Shown piece after piece: positions 34,883 to 46,399 of a stretch of DNA of 64,000 bases. The translations under genes and the position numbers were made by a program. Numbering within the stretch: the first letter of the stretch is position 1; each line of letters opens with the position of its first letter. The stretch is from Styela clava (Eukaryota > Chordata > Ascidiacea > Stolidobranchia > Styelidae), in contig NC_135262.1 in assembly GCF_964204865.1 (NCBI RefSeq), positions 744,001-808,000 on the forward strand, given 5' to 3'. The notes beneath the pieces were generated by a model that ran no database searches, was not told where the DNA came from, and worked only from the letters and a program-made list of their open reading frames with translations.

Positions 34883-36655
34883 TCATTTTGACAATTTTTC
34901 AATCAGTAATTCTGTCGACTTCACTTTTTTATTCTTCTTCAAAAGCTTCAAATTCTTTTTCAGCATCTTCGCAGATTTTGAAGCAACTTCTTCTATCGGG
35001 CATTGTATGAGACTCAACAGAACTTGACTTCCTCTGTTACAAGAACACCAGGAGGAGATATTTTCAGAAGCAACAGTCTCTAACAAACTTTTAGCAAACG
35101 AAACTGATGTATTATCGTCAGGTTTATGGGAGATTAGTCGTTTGACAAGTAGATGTCCAGCAGCGTCTTCCACAAGATGTAATTTACCGTTGCCATCGGT
35201 AACGCCAGCTTCGAAAGGTACCGACAACAATTCTATTAACGCTGAAATTAATTCAGAAACATCTGTAGAGCAGTGGTTAATTGCAGCCTCGACTAACATA
35301 AATAATGACTTGTCTCGAGCAAGGGTGCTGATGTTGTCTTTTAAGTAGGAAACAAGTCCAGGAGAAATAATGGCAGTTAGCTCTTTATGTCTTGTTTCCA
35401 TTGGTTTTTTACTGTGTTTATTTCGATCCCCTTGCGACAGAAACGTGACGGTTTCTGGCAAAAAATGTGACTTGTTTCGGGGAGAGATCAAGTACAAAAG
35501 GACTTTTCTTGCATATTTGTTATTTATGATTTCAGGAATCATTTTCACAATGGAAGCAATCAAAGCTTTATTCATGAAAACTGTGTCGTCGACAGAATCG
35601 AACGCAGCCAGAAGAGCTAGATGTCCGTATTCTTCTTGGCACAGTTTTCTAATGAACTCTTTCATCGTTCTAACAATGACTTTTCGGTCTTTGGCCGTTC
35701 CATGCCATAGACACTGCATAGCGACGTGAGCACCATCTCTCGTGTGCATCAAATGAATCACAGAATCCCTCAGAAGTTCGATCGCTTCCGAACGCAACTG
35801 CTCCTCATCACAAAACGTGAAAAATTCGTTAAAAACACGATGAACGATTGTGTGAGTAATAACCTCCTTATCAACCAACGGAGTCAGACACTGCTTAAAA
35901 TTGCCGAGAATCATCGACTTTTTCTCTGGCTGTTCTTTAAAAACATCCTCAAGTGTCGAACTGTCGTTTGATTTCGTCACGTTGAATGTATTCCCGTACA
36001 ACTGCTGAACTAGAAAGTTCCTTTGTTCCTTATTGGCGTAAATATTATACGCAAACTCAATCACACTCGCTGGTCCTGGTTTTCGAATTAATTTCGGAAC
36101 CAATCCAGCAAACGCATGAATGATTTCATCTCTTTGTTTTGATGATCCGTATTTTAAAAACTTCCACACCATATTTTTCGAATATCGATTTTTCGACATG
36201 TTTACGATCTCAGATTTTAATTCATCGTAAATAGACTGTCGCTGTTCCTCGTTACCTTGTTTTAAACAGCTTTGTAGAACTCGTGATGTGTCGTGAGCGT
36301 ACATCAAATCCACCAACTTTTTGTCTTGTTTCTTAACAGTTTTCATCAATTCATCTACAAGATCTACTTTTTCCGCTTTCGTCATTTTATTCTTGTTTCT
36401 TCGAAGCTTTTCCCATTGCTTCAAAGTCTCTTTTGATAACTCATAATTAGGTTTTTGCATTTTTCGAGTCATTTTTCTATCTTTTCTCGTAGCAGCTGTG
36501 TCCTTTGACAATTTTTTTTCTGTTTTATCATCATTTTTAGCTCCGTCACTTTTGGCAATATTTTTAGGTGGTCCAGCGACTTTTGCTTTTTTTGCTTTAA
36601 CGACTTTGTCAGATTGGTCTGACTTTGAAATGTCACGCTTTTTACTCAACGTCAT
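34883..36655 (-). CDS. PUM3: PUM3 (Puf-A/KIAA0020), nucleolar PUF-family protein
   Basis: A single exon of 590 residues from the ATG at 36655 (MTLSKKRDISK). The open frame runs further upstream, but an intron-like CTTTGTTGCAG ends 15 bases before this ATG, so upstream codons are not used. The family works in ribosome biogenesis and 7S-to-5.8S rRNA processing; yeast Puf6 is the counterpart. The first 100 residues are Lys-rich, then KQWEKLRRNKNKMTKAEKV, typical of PUM3. PUF-type helical repeats follow: MYAHDTSRVLQSCLKQG, VNMSKNRYSKNMVWKFLKYG, EFAYNIYANKEQRNFL, HTRDGAHVAMQCLWHGT and INNKYARKVLLYLISPRN. The C-terminal CPL-like part (about 430-590) ends in a basic helix. Human length is about 648, so this is a slightly short member. 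Confidence 0.96.
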   Translation of the reverse strand: MTLSKKRDISKSDQSDKVVKAKKAKVAGPPKNIAKSDGAKNDDKTEKKLSKDTAATRKDRKMTRKMQKPNYELSKETLKQWEKLRRNKNKMTKAEKVDLVDELMKTVKKQDKKLVDLMYAHDTSRVLQSCLKQGNEEQRQSIYDELKSEIVNMSKNRYSKNMVWKFLKYGSSKQRDEIIHAFAGLVPKLIRKPGPASVIEFAYNIYANKEQRNFLVQQLYGNTFNVTKSNDSSTLEDVFKEQPEKKSMILGNFKQCLTPLVDKEVITHTIVHRVFNEFFTFCDEEQLRSEAIELLRDSVIHLMHTRDGAHVAMQCLWHGTAKDRKVIVRTMKEFIRKLCQEEYGHLALLAAFDSVDDTVFMNKALIASIVKMIPEIINNKYARKVLLYLISPRNKSHFLPETVTFLSQGDRNKHSKKPMETRHKELTAIISPGLVSYLKDNISTLARDKSLFMLVEAAINHCSTDVSELISALIELLSVPFEAGVTDGNGKLHLVEDAAGHLLVKRLISHKPDDNTSVSFAKSLLETVASENISSWCSCNRGSQVLLSLIQCPIEEVASKSAKMLKKNLKLLKKNKKVKSTELLIEKLSK

Positions 36656-36679
36656 TGTGAAGTTTCTGAACTGCAACAA

Positions 36680-38495
36680 AGACTATTTAATTTCTTTCTT
36701 ATTATATTTTCTGCGAATTAAAAAAGGTAAATATGTTTTCCTTTTTTGGTCTTTTGAAGAAGAAAGGGATAAGACGGATAAATGAATGACGAACTATATT
36801 TATATCGGAGGAGACGCACCTCTGATTACCCTGCATGGGTTCACATCCTACTGTCAGGAATAATTACAGTATGGCACACTATACAAATCGGGTGACATTG
36901 TCCCGTTTCAGAGAAACCCATCTTACAGATGATCAGACACCCCTCCTTTGGAAGACGTCTGGACATTGTTGTCCATCAATATCGGTAATAATAGTTTAAC
37001 GAAGTTGCGCAAAATGCTACAAAAAAGCGCAATCTAGTAACGTCATCATTGAATTCCTTGGGAAAAAATAATCTGATTTACCAAAGGAAAAAAAAATGTT
37101 ACCGTGGTATTCGAGAGTTTTTAGCAAAAAACGGCAATTTTGGTCATGTGACGGCCGCGATTAATTTGGATTATTATTGAGACAAGCATGGCGCGATATG
37201 AAGCATCTGACGTGGTCCCAGACGCCCCTCGTTTGCGAGACACATGAAGTGTTTGTTTTATTGAGCCAAATGGAGGGAAATTCTTGGAATTTGGATAGTG
37301 CTGTACTGAATTATGTGCGAGAGGGTTGCTCGACTCGACCTTAGCGCGGTTCATGTTATCGCTCGTCGCTGACTAATCTCTTAAGTTATCCAACATGGAC
37401 TGGTAACTGGACGAGAACCCGTGGTCTGCCATATGGTTAAGCCGTCTTATCGAATTTCTTCTCCCCGGAATAAATATGTAAATCATATCCTAATAGGCCG
37501 GCTTAATCATGAAATAGAATCTACAGTGTTTGTCCTGGCAGCCTGGAGAAGAGAAAACCCAAGGGGAGGGCTTAATGATAGAGTGGAAGTGGTGACTCCT
37601 CTACGACCCACGGCCTGCCTATCAAGTTGTGTAAGTGGACTATTTACATGGCTGAAACAGACAGTCTCCAAACTCATAATATAACTATAATGTGAAAAAT
37701 CTGAACAAAATTTTGTCCTAACCCTAACCTGGTACACATACTACAGGAGTATCCTTTTTTGTTGCTTGGTATTTTGCTTCATTTTTATATAAACGCTTAT
37801 CGTAAGAAAAAATTCAAAACATAGAATTACTGAATTAGACACCTACCGTACCGTACCGGTACCGTATACAACTAGTCTACACGTGGGGTCTTTTGCTGTC
37901 GACTAGGGCGCATGATCCCATAATAGATTTCAAAACGATCCACATATATTCGTATATTAAGAAAATACGCATTGTTTTTCCTTCCCTCAATCGTGAAAAA
38001 CGTGCATTCGTTCCTTGACCTCTCTTTACAGCCTCGCTCAATTCATCTGCACTTGCCAGATTTTAGAATTATACAAGAACCTAAATTTACTTCATTAGCA
38101 TTGTAAATATTTGGTCTGCACATTTAAAAAAAATTAATGCAAAATATTACAGGTACAGTGCATAAAAATTGCTTCCATATATTATACATTGATTAACTTC
38201 TATGGGAATATTTCAACGTCACAAGTAATTACTATCAATTCTACAAGTCCGGTACACGGCAGTGTTAATAAGAACTGAGCGACCTTTGACCCAATGTTTT
38301 CCCCTCAATTTTTAAAGTGTGCGAGGCAGGAAAGGAAGAGATTTATTGTTTTGTCAGAGAAACAAAGACATAAATTAAATATAACGAGAAAAACGTATAA
38401 TGTATAAAAGCGCAACGTACGAGTGACGCCGTTCTACAGGCAGTAAAAATGAACAGTCGCATTTTTAGTGAGCTCAGATTTCAATTTAATTGCAA
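36680..38495. other. Intergenic, repeat fragments
   Basis: SINE pieces lie at about 36800-36850 and 37312-37495 (plus strand, tail half). An M1 fragment covers about 37620-37755 and ends GGGAGTATCC-like. A TACCGTACCGGTACC cluster is at 37843-37866. TATA-like TGTATAAAAG at 38400 is followed by no evident gene. Confidence 0.5.
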
Positions 38496-38850
38496 AAAGA
38501 TAGGATAGGGGATAGGATTTACATATTTATCCCGGGGGAGAGGAAAGCCGGCTTAATCATATGGAGAACCACGGTCTCTTGTCCGGTTACCAGTCCAGGT
38601 CGGATATGGGATTAGTTAGCCAGTTATTTGTTTTCGGAAGCACGGACTTGACGATGGAGGTGGTAGAGGAAGCCGTAACCGACCAGCGGTTACGTAAACC
38701 ATCTTACGGCGGCGAGGAGTTCGGCAATCCTCTCGCACATGATCATCCCCGCATGGGATTCGAACCTGCGATACCACGAAGGGTAATCAGAGATGCGGTG
38801 ACGAGCGTATTCCTTAACGCTTAGCACGATACGCCACACCGCCGAGCCCT
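38496..38850 (-). mobile_element. tRNA-derived SINE, near full length
   Basis: Minus-strand copy of family S: the tail GGATAGGATTTACATATTTA comes first on the plus strand, and the B box (GGGATTCGAACC) and A-box-side head (TTAACGCTTAGC, GCCACACCGCC) come at the right end. It is slightly longer than the 30 kb copy because the middle is complete. Short direct repeats TATGGTATTTC lie just outside the head. Confidence 0.9.
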
Positions 38851-39529
38851 ATGGTATTTCATAGCTATGGTATTTCAATTTTTTGGACGAAGATGGGGTC
38901 GTATGTATTTATTAGTATATGAAAAATGTTACGATGCGAGGGAAAGATGTATTATTTCGTCAACCAAAATAAAATAGCAGTCATCGTAATAATAATAACA
39001 ATAAAATAATTTGGTATAGACAGGAGGGATGATACGACCAGGCGGTCATCAAAGTCAACTACCCGCTCACACTATTATTTTTAAGATTTACAAATTCAGA
39101 TGACTAAATATAAATGTAGAACATTCTAGAATTTTATAATGATCAATTTTTTGTTTGCAGAGTGTTGTGTCGTGAACTCGAAGAATAGATGATGTTTGTA
39201 GATATTCAAAATGTATTACAGAAACACACAGTCATCGACTGAAGCATCAACAAAAGAAGAAAGTAAGATATGAGACAATTAAATACCAAATAAGAAATGT
39301 AATTTACATCAAAATACAATGCAGAGATGAAGTCCATCATTTTCATAAAATATGAATATAAAGAGCCACCACCGGTGAGATGAAAGAAAGATTTGTAAAC
39401 AATCCCGAATATGAGTTCTAGTAAGATATATCAAGTGGAGGGATATTATTGTAGGAAAAAATTCGTCATATATGATATTTTGGAAAAATGGTATTTTTTT
39501 TTTGGACAAAGGAGAAAATTATTTTTGTG
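38851..39529. other. Intergenic, no gene seen
   Basis: AT-rich. No repeat family recognised. Confidence 0.45.
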
Positions 39530-40260
39530 TATGATGTTTCTTTTTCTTGTCTCTCATCCTTTTTTACTTTTCTTCTGAGCCTCTCTCGCTCGCTTATTTC
39601 CTACTTTTTTCCGACCACCTACTTGGAGTATTCGCTACCCCACTTTTCACTTTGTTTGATTTATTTTGAATTTTCCACCTATTTTTTCACAGCCTGCTTT
39701 CTCCGTCTTCATTTTCGCTGACTGACGACGGAGACTTACGGCTGGCTCAATGTTCTCAATTATCCACTCCATCTTAATGTTCTTTCGTTGCTGCTGCTCT
39801 CTCGGTTGGTTGGTTTCAGGCCCAGGCTCTATTCCCTCTCTGGGGCTCTCAGTCTACCTGCCCTCTGTTTGGTCTCTTGCTCGGTGGTTCCCTAACTACC
39901 AACGAATGATGCTGGATCACATCCATTCTGCTGTAGGCTACTTACCCTTATGCTGGATTCCCCCCTATGTCACCTTTCTGACCTGTTCTTTTCCCCTGGC
40001 TCTTCGGTCTAGCTGCCTTCGTCTCGCCCACTTACTCTGGACCTTCGTCTATCACCCGTCTATCTTGCTTTTCCATCACCTACCACTAAGGTCGACCGAA
40101 TCGAACCTGGTCTGATGTTTGACCACCTGTCACTGCGCTACTGACCAGAATCGAGTTGATCAGAATTTTGCGTAATTACCGTCATGCTTAGCTGTCTATA
40201 CCTCCCCGTCTGTTGGTTTCCCCACTCCCTTATACTTGGCATGATTTCATTTGACTACCG
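39530..40260 (+). other. Pyrimidine-rich strand-asymmetric island
   Basis: The plus strand is strikingly C+T rich for about 700 bases (TCTCTCGGTTGGTTGGTTTC, CCCTCTCTGGGGCTCTC). It contains open frames of 77 and 121 codons, but their products (rich in L, S, P, F, W) are what such composition gives by chance. I see no family motif, start context or splice pattern. It could be a repeat I do not know or a non-coding transcript. Confidence 0.35.
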
Positions 40261-40479
40261 TCTTATTTCGGGTTTACTTCATAAAAACATATTAGAAAAA
40301 ATGTTAAAATTTTGCGCGGCGCTATTGCCACGGACCATAATGCCCGTGTTTGTATTGTATTGGTATTTCTCTGTATGTTATTTTGTCAGACATTTTATTA
40401 GGGCAGTTTCGATCGGATCTGGACTCCGACCACCCATTACACGCACGAGAGAAAAAAATCTCTCGCTCAGGCCATAATT

Positions 40480-40636
40480 TCAGGTACAAATATTACGAGA
40501 GTCACGTGGCTAGTCTCCGAACTTGTAACAGAACTGAAAGAAGGAATATTTGAATAAAATTATGGCCTAACCCTAACCCGGTACGCATACTACGTTCCGG
40601 TGTCCGCCATCTTGATTCTTATACTTCGGGAGTACC
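40480..40636. mobile_element. hAT-like MITE, family M1, one end
   Basis: It keeps the M1 interior (TGGCTAGTCTCCGAACT; TTATGGCCTAACCCTAACC) and the right end GTCCGCCATCTTG ... CTTCGGGAGTACCC. The left end is gone. Confidence 0.75.
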
Positions 40637-40994
40637 CAATAAACGACCAATCCGGAAACGATATCATACACACTGAAAATAAAATGAAAAGTACACCGAG
40701 GACCAAGCAATCGTTTCCAGGATTATTGTGAAATAAAAGTAGGCTATGACCAGGGGTGGGATTCAGCCGGTTCGCACCGGTTCTATAGAACCGTCTCACG
40801 GAATTTTAGGAGATCAGCGAAGTGGTTAGCATTACTGAAAAAAACATGACTTTTTGTAACAGAACCGGCTGAAAAAATATGTGATGAAACCGGCTGACAA
40901 AAAATTTGAATCCCACCATTGGCTATGAATAATCGTTTGTCTTTTCTACTAAAAAAGTGGTATTCTATTGCAGGTCAACTACAGTATTGTCTGT

Positions 40995-41465
40995 GGTGCC
41001 CTGGGCTTATTGGACACTTTTAGTGGACATAACGATCGTTTCAATATTATGTTGTTATTGTTATTATTTGTCTCCATCATTTTTAAAAAATCGCTTTTCT
41101 CTTCGGATACTGGACCAATTGCTTTGAAATTTTCAGTGGTTAAAGATAAAATTTTTCTCCAGAAGGCTATTTTTTTTTCGCTATGACGTCATCAAAATTA
41201 TTGCCATTGGGTGGCGCTACGTGTCCATATATTTGAGCATAGCTCTCTTGTGTTGTTTAATGATTTATCCAGCACTGTTTATTGGACACGAAATGGGTCT
41301 ATGAATCGTTTTGTTATCGTGTTCTTGTTTATGTTGGTCATTTGCTCCTTGTTGTTCCAAAAAAATCACTTTTCTCATTAACTACTAGACCAATTGCTTC
41401 AAAATTGTCAGTGGTTGAAGATGGTATATTCCGCTATATTTCATACAAAATTCCGCTGTATTAAT
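40995..41465 (+). repeat. Dispersed repeat, family R, two copies in tandem
   Basis: The first copy (40995-41215) matches the complement of 23855-24045. The second (41225-41465) repeats its order of words in a more diverged form (TTATTGGACACGAAATGGGTC; CTAGACCAATTGCTTCAAAATTGTCAGTGGTTGAAGATG, broken here by mutations). Confidence 0.65.
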
Positions 41466-42349
41466 TTTTAAGCGGTTTCGCAATCGAATATAAGGTCTAC
41501 AGTTACGGGTAAGTTACCGTACCGCTTATGATTTTCTGGGAATTAATGATGAAATATTTTGTTTTGCCTTCCGTGTCCATAAATTTGAGCATCGCTCTCT
41601 TATGTTCATGTACTATCATAATGTTTCTCAGCTCAAAGTCTGAGACGAGAATGTTTCATCGTGGTGGTTTCACTTATTTTATATGTCAAGGGTTCTCAAA
41701 CTTTTGGTGTTATGGAGCCCGTGATGAGGTTGACTATCACAATAATTTATAAAAACAAAAACACATCATTACTTACGGATTAATTTTCATGAGCTAATTG
41801 AAATTACTTTAATTAATGACTCGGATGTATTTAAAAATATTCAGTATTTTGATAAATAAACGAATAGCTCGCGGAGCCCCTGGGCCTAGTATAGAGCGCG
41901 TTGAAAATCTATGTTCTATGTAACAAGATGAGATTGACCATATAACACTCTTTAGAAGTGTTGACAAATTTGCCGAAATTTTGTAGCCTAGGCCTACTAT
42001 GTGCCGCCATTTTACGTACCACTGAGGAGTTTAAAATAAATTATCTTGTGTATGTTTCCCGAGCATACCTTCCTTGTTTATTTCCGTAAAAATAACCAAT
42101 CAGCAATGAGTCAACAACGGTGTGTAGGTGACCAGTCACTCAGAACGGATCGTCGTACGGATTTTAAGCGTAAATCCTGTAAACATCATTAAGTCTGATT
42201 GGGAGATGCAATAAGTGTTAGTATTATCGCCATTTTTGGTAAAAAAATGATATAACTTATGTATTTGACTTAATGAAAGGGTTAATTGAGCGTTTGATAG
42301 TTCGATTTCAGGGAAACGATATTAAGAAGTTTGGGAGCCACTGATCTAA
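41466..42349. other. Intergenic, transposon ends
   Basis: A hAT-type end GGGTTCTCAAACTTTTGG at about 41691 has a partner-like end (complement) at about 30446-30487. An older relative of family T occurs around 42058-42130 (CCGAGCATACCTTCCTTGTTT; ACCAATCAGCAATGA). No gene seen. Confidence 0.45.
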
Positions 42350-42695
42350 TGGACCTTTCCCCGAGCATAGACTTCCTTGTTTACTTCGTGACATTGGCCA
42401 ATCAGCAAGATGCAAAAAGTGACGTAACAATGCCCTATTTTCGCACCCGCTCAGACACTTTTCTCACTCAGTCAAATTTTCAGGCATGGTTGTAAACATT
42501 ACCTCGTTTTCGCGTTTTTGAACTCTATTCGTTAGTTTTCAGTTGTGTTTCGGAAACTTGAATAAAAATCAGATAATTTAATGATCCCTCTGTCTTTCTA
42601 GGAGTTTTAATTTAATTGCAGTAATAAAAATTAGTGTAGAAATAGCTGTGACAGACTAGGCTAAAATTCGGGGGTTAAAGGTCGGGAAAGGTCCA
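42350..42695. mobile_element. TIR element, family T, shorter copy
   Basis: Ends TGGACCTTTCCCCGA and GTCGGGAAAGGTCCA. It is in the opposite orientation to the 20.6 kb copy, with which it shares almost the whole interior. A CCAAT box-like ATTGGCCAATCAGC occurs in both. Confidence 0.85.
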
Positions 42696-42699
42696 TACG

Positions 42700-43900
42700 A
42701 TCATTAAAAACATACGATAATTCCTACATAACTCAACTTATTAGACATTTACTTGAATTGTCGTCTTATATTTGTTAATTTATCAGCTCATCACCACATG
42801 ACGCTCAAATACCGCCCTCGGGTCTCGAATTTTCTGAAATCTGATATAATAATGACAGAGTAGTGCGTCAGCGTGCTGAGAAATTGTCATAGGAAATTAC
42901 TACGCATGCGTAAATAATCTTTATCTATGTCGTCAGAATACTAACCGGATAACAAATATTTGTCTAATAATCAATTTTATGACAAAACAAATAAATGGTT
43001 GTCGTCAAGTGATTATGACATCATGTATACAAATATTGCGATGATGACATTACAGACTACCGGTATATTCGATGTATGTCTAATGCTAAACCAGTATTTT
43101 GAAAAATTTCGAAATTATGGTAAGATATTTATTATTCTTCCAAGGGATAGGAGAATCAATAAGACAGGCTATGTGTGTGCGACACAAACGAATATTATCA
43201 TAATAACGTATTTTATCATATATTCTATCGCAAGGGAGTCCATGCTGTACTTCCATATTTTAAACGAAACTTTTCTCTGAATTTCTGTCTCTTTGCGTAG
43301 TTCAATGAGGTTTTTACCGCTCACAAGTCGAAAGTTCGATTAGAGAGTTGTTACCCAAACTGTTATGGCTTGACCTTCCCCCCCTCTTGGTTATCATGAA
43401 ATGATATATTTCATTGTTATTTTGATTGGTAGATTCCAAATCTCAAAGTGATAACAACCTGTGAAATACCTCAAGCAATACAACGGAGAGTTTTATTGTA
43501 AAGTGAAAAGTAAAATGAGTTTCGCACCTAGCATTGTGGCGCCATCCTTTCCCAGGATCATATTTGAGTAACATTGCAAGGAACTGAATATATGCCCCGT
43601 AAATATTATGAATTTACTAACAAATCCCAGGATTCTATCTTTTGTTATAGAATACGTCCTCATAACGGGTCGAAGTATTTGAACACCCAACACGTAATAT
43701 CGTAGTCCTGGTGCACAAAACTAAGCCAGTTATAAGATCCATTAAAATAAAAATCCATTACAGCTGGGAACCGCTGGATTAGAGAGTATTTCATTGTTGT
43801 AAAATGAGTGGTTTATGTCGCTTCTTATAAACCTATTTCCAACAAGCAACAGATAAGGCCATTTAATTCAGAATCTAAACGATGGCAGAAAAGAAGTTTT
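42700..43900. other. Intergenic, decayed M2 copy
   Basis: A 106-codon plus frame at 42960-43280 has no motif I recognise. Bases about 43360-43775 look like a decayed M2 copy (TTTTGATTGGTAGATTCCAAA; AACCTGTGAAATACCTCAAGC; ending GGGAACCGCTGGATTAGAGAG). Confidence 0.45.
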
Positions 43901-44016
43901 GGACCTCCAGAAGTATGCGCACCAAGATGGCATAGTATGTAACCTGAACATAATATGTGTGTACCAGTTAGGATTCAGGTTGTGCGACATCTTGGTGCGC
44001 ATACTTCTAGCGCATC
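43901..44016. mobile_element. Short foldback M1 MITE with perfect 8-bp duplication
   Basis: Two arms of about 45 bases: GGACCTCCAGAAGTATGCGC then ACCAAGATGG, and the complementary CCATCTTGGTGC-like arm. Flanks gaagtttt are identical (43893-43900, 44017-44024). The M1 interior has been deleted. Confidence 0.92.
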
Positions 44017-44671
44017 GAAGTTTTTTTTTAAATTCGGTTGATATTTCGCAAACTGAAATTATCCAGTGCGCTACGACGGAAAGTTTGTGTCATGGAAACT
44101 ACTTCAATAGATTTCTTACGGAGGCACATTTTACGGTATCAATATCCGGCAAAATCTCCTGCGTTGGTAAATTTTTGCTAAGAGATTGCTCAGTGAGTGT
44201 TTTTTACTTCTGAATGAGTATACCCGTAACTCAATCGGAGATGAATCTTTTCAATATTTGAGTGAACGCGTGTCCTTCGTTTGAGCGAATCTTTTTGAGA
44301 AAGAAAAAAGTTTTTGGGAAAACTTGTCATGCGCAAGTTTGTTACAAACATGGCCGACTGTTTATAAATATTTAATATTTTTCAACCACACCTCGAAAGA
44401 TATCACGTCTTCGGCTCGTGGGTTGTGACGACACATTCGTCACAAGACCAAACGATGATCACGCCACAATCTACCTCGGATGATTTCCGTGTCACGTGTT
44501 TTAAAATTCCCCAACCGATGAATTGGCTTCGCGGTAATCACCACTTGTAATGGCGTATGGCTGGATTTTGAAATATGGCATGACCGTTTCTTTCGGCTCT
44601 TTCTATGAACAATACTACGTACAAGTAGTCAATCACGTCACGAGTACGGAGTAGGGTTTTAGATAACAGAG

Positions 44672-44701
44672 ATCTCTCCCCACCTTACGTGGGGGAGAGA
44701 T
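44672..44701 (+). other. Strong 12-bp hairpin
   Basis: ATCTCTCCCCAC pairs with GTGGGG(G)AGAGAT around a CTTAC loop, with one bulged G. A TATA-like TTTATAAACC follows about 5 bases later. It matches no repeat family here and no RNA family I know. Confidence 0.4.
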
Positions 44702-45045
44702 TACTTTATAAACCAGTGTGATTGAAACTTTTTTCATCACGAGTCACTTAGCACGGCCAAATTTTTTCGCGACCTTCATGAGTTAAAATAAAGCGAAGTT
44801 ATAATACTTCGAATGAGACCGACGTGGTTGTATATTATCAAACAAAATATCGAATCTTGCCTCTATATCAGTGATGTGGGCCCCATGACTGATTACAAAT
44901 TTGAACATAAGTCAAGTGTCGATTCAAGGTCACCGGAACCTTTGCGTAGCACCGGGGGTCGGGCCATAATTTGAACAGCCCATGAACGGACTCAAATTCT
45001 CTCTCTCTATATATATTAGTTCAACATTACGAGACGAGTAAGCAT
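44702..45045. other. Intergenic, no gene seen
   Basis: No recognisable gene. It ends in a short (CT)n/(AT)n run at 45000-45015. Confidence 0.4.
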
Positions 45046-45434
45046 TAGCGCTGGGCATTTTCGAATACCTTGTGAATTCAGAATCGAATCGAATAATTTT
45101 TTCGAATCGAATCTCGAATACTTTGAAATATATAATTGTAAGCGACTTTTTTATATTGATTGGTCCTCTTGACAAATGAATTACTGAAGACATAGAATAC
45201 ATCACTCAGATAGATTACTGAGCGTTCACACACAAAATAACAAACACGTTTTATCAGTAACTCACTAGAAAAAATAGACATATGTTAGAATTGCGTTGAA
45301 AAAATATGAATTCAATGAAAACAAAATTGGGGAATTCACCTCGACCATTGGCAAAAAGAAGAAAACAAGATGGCGGCGATTCGAAATTTAGCTCTGAACC
45401 GATTCGAATATTCGATTCGAAATGCTCAGCCCTA
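45046..45434. mobile_element. hAT-like element with TAG...CTA ends and perfect 8-bp duplication
   Basis: Ends TAGCGCTGGGCATTT and AAATGCTCAGCCCTA, with subterminal TTCGAATACC / GATTCGAA. Flanks gtaagcat are identical (45038-45045, 45435-45442). The left part holds ATTCGAATCGAAT-type internal repeats. Confidence 0.92.
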
Positions 45435-45814
45435 GTAAGCATACACCTGCCTGCGATCCTATCATAGTTCATTTATCATAGAATATGATATTTCACACCT
45501 ATTACGGAAGATACTATTTTAGTGGTCACCCGTCACTTTGCTCAGAGATGATGCTTTTGGGGGAATTTGGATGACCTTGCTAAACGCGGAATACACCATA
45601 AGTGGAGACGCAGTTCTTACCCCTTCATGGCAATTCCTGTCAAGAACGAACCGCGGCGTCTCTTGCCGTGATTTTATGGCGCTATTCAGTAATCAGTATC
45701 ACAGGTATATTCACAAAGTCATGTACCAGATTTTAGTATATCATGAGGAATTATATCCACTCAAGCCTGAAATCTAACCTCGAATCCATCGTATTTGTAT
45801 CTATAAGAAAAATG

Positions 45815-45911
45815 GGTACTCCTGAAGTATGCGCACCAAGATGTCGCACAACCTGAACCCAGACCTGGTACACAACATGCGCCATCTTGGTGCGCATACT
45901 TCAAGAGGTCC
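45815..45911. mobile_element. Minimal 97-bp foldback M1 MITE with perfect 8-bp duplication
   Basis: Arms GGTACTCCTGAAGTATGCGC and the complement GCGCATACTTCAAGAGGTCC surround a few tens of bases. Flanks gaaaaatg are identical (45807-45814, 45912-45919). Confidence 0.93.
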
Positions 45912-46169
45912 GAAAAATGTACTAACTTACCCAATATTTGTCACCATCAGGGGCAGCCCTGCCATTACAGCCGACATGCCTTGGTCACGACAGCAAAATT
46001 TTTCTCGCCATTGGTTTGTGACAGATAAAAGTCAATCGCCGTGGTTTGCCCATAGAGGCCATGGTTTGGAAATCTCGCCATGATTTTGCGGCAGCTTCAG
46101 ACGCCACAAAATACTTGAAACTGCACTTGCACAAGTATGTAGGCTACTGTACGGGGGTCTCTCATAACT

Positions 46170-46390
46170 GGGTCAGGTTCCCATCGCGTCTGGAGGGCCT
46201 GGTGTGGACTTCTTGACAATTCCGTCTAATCTGACTTCATCCATTTTTCTGACACTGCATTCTACTTTTTCTTCTCTTTTCTTAGTGTGTGTATGAGATG
46301 AGTTCGTGAGCTTGGGTGATTGTCTTATAATTCGATCACCCGGTTGATTCCCACTAGCGCTTTCCCGAGGTAGTTTGAGCTCTTTGCTCA
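46170..46390 (-). CDS. Possible exon of an unidentified gene
   Basis: Minus strand: an acceptor-like GTTATTTCAG is directly followed by an open stretch of about 72 codons ending in TGA at 46173. The product is hydrophilic and charged (SKELKLPRESASGNQPGD, HTHTKKREEKVE, VRKMDEVRLDGIVKKS, ending GPPDAMGT), unlike the hydrophobic noise of most chance frames here. I find no partner exon upstream, where an M1 fragment sits (46677-46734), and no family I recognise. It may be a lone terminal exon or chance. Confidence 0.25.
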
Positions 46391-46399
46391 CTGAAATAA

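Noticed and set aside
36656-36679. Upstream extension of PUM3
   Set aside because: The extra codons overlap a CTTTGTTGCAG acceptor and would need a TTG start; the ATG at 36655 fits the other genes' pattern.
42960-43280. 106-codon frame as a gene
   Set aside because: No recognisable domain, AT-driven composition, and a decayed transposon next to it.
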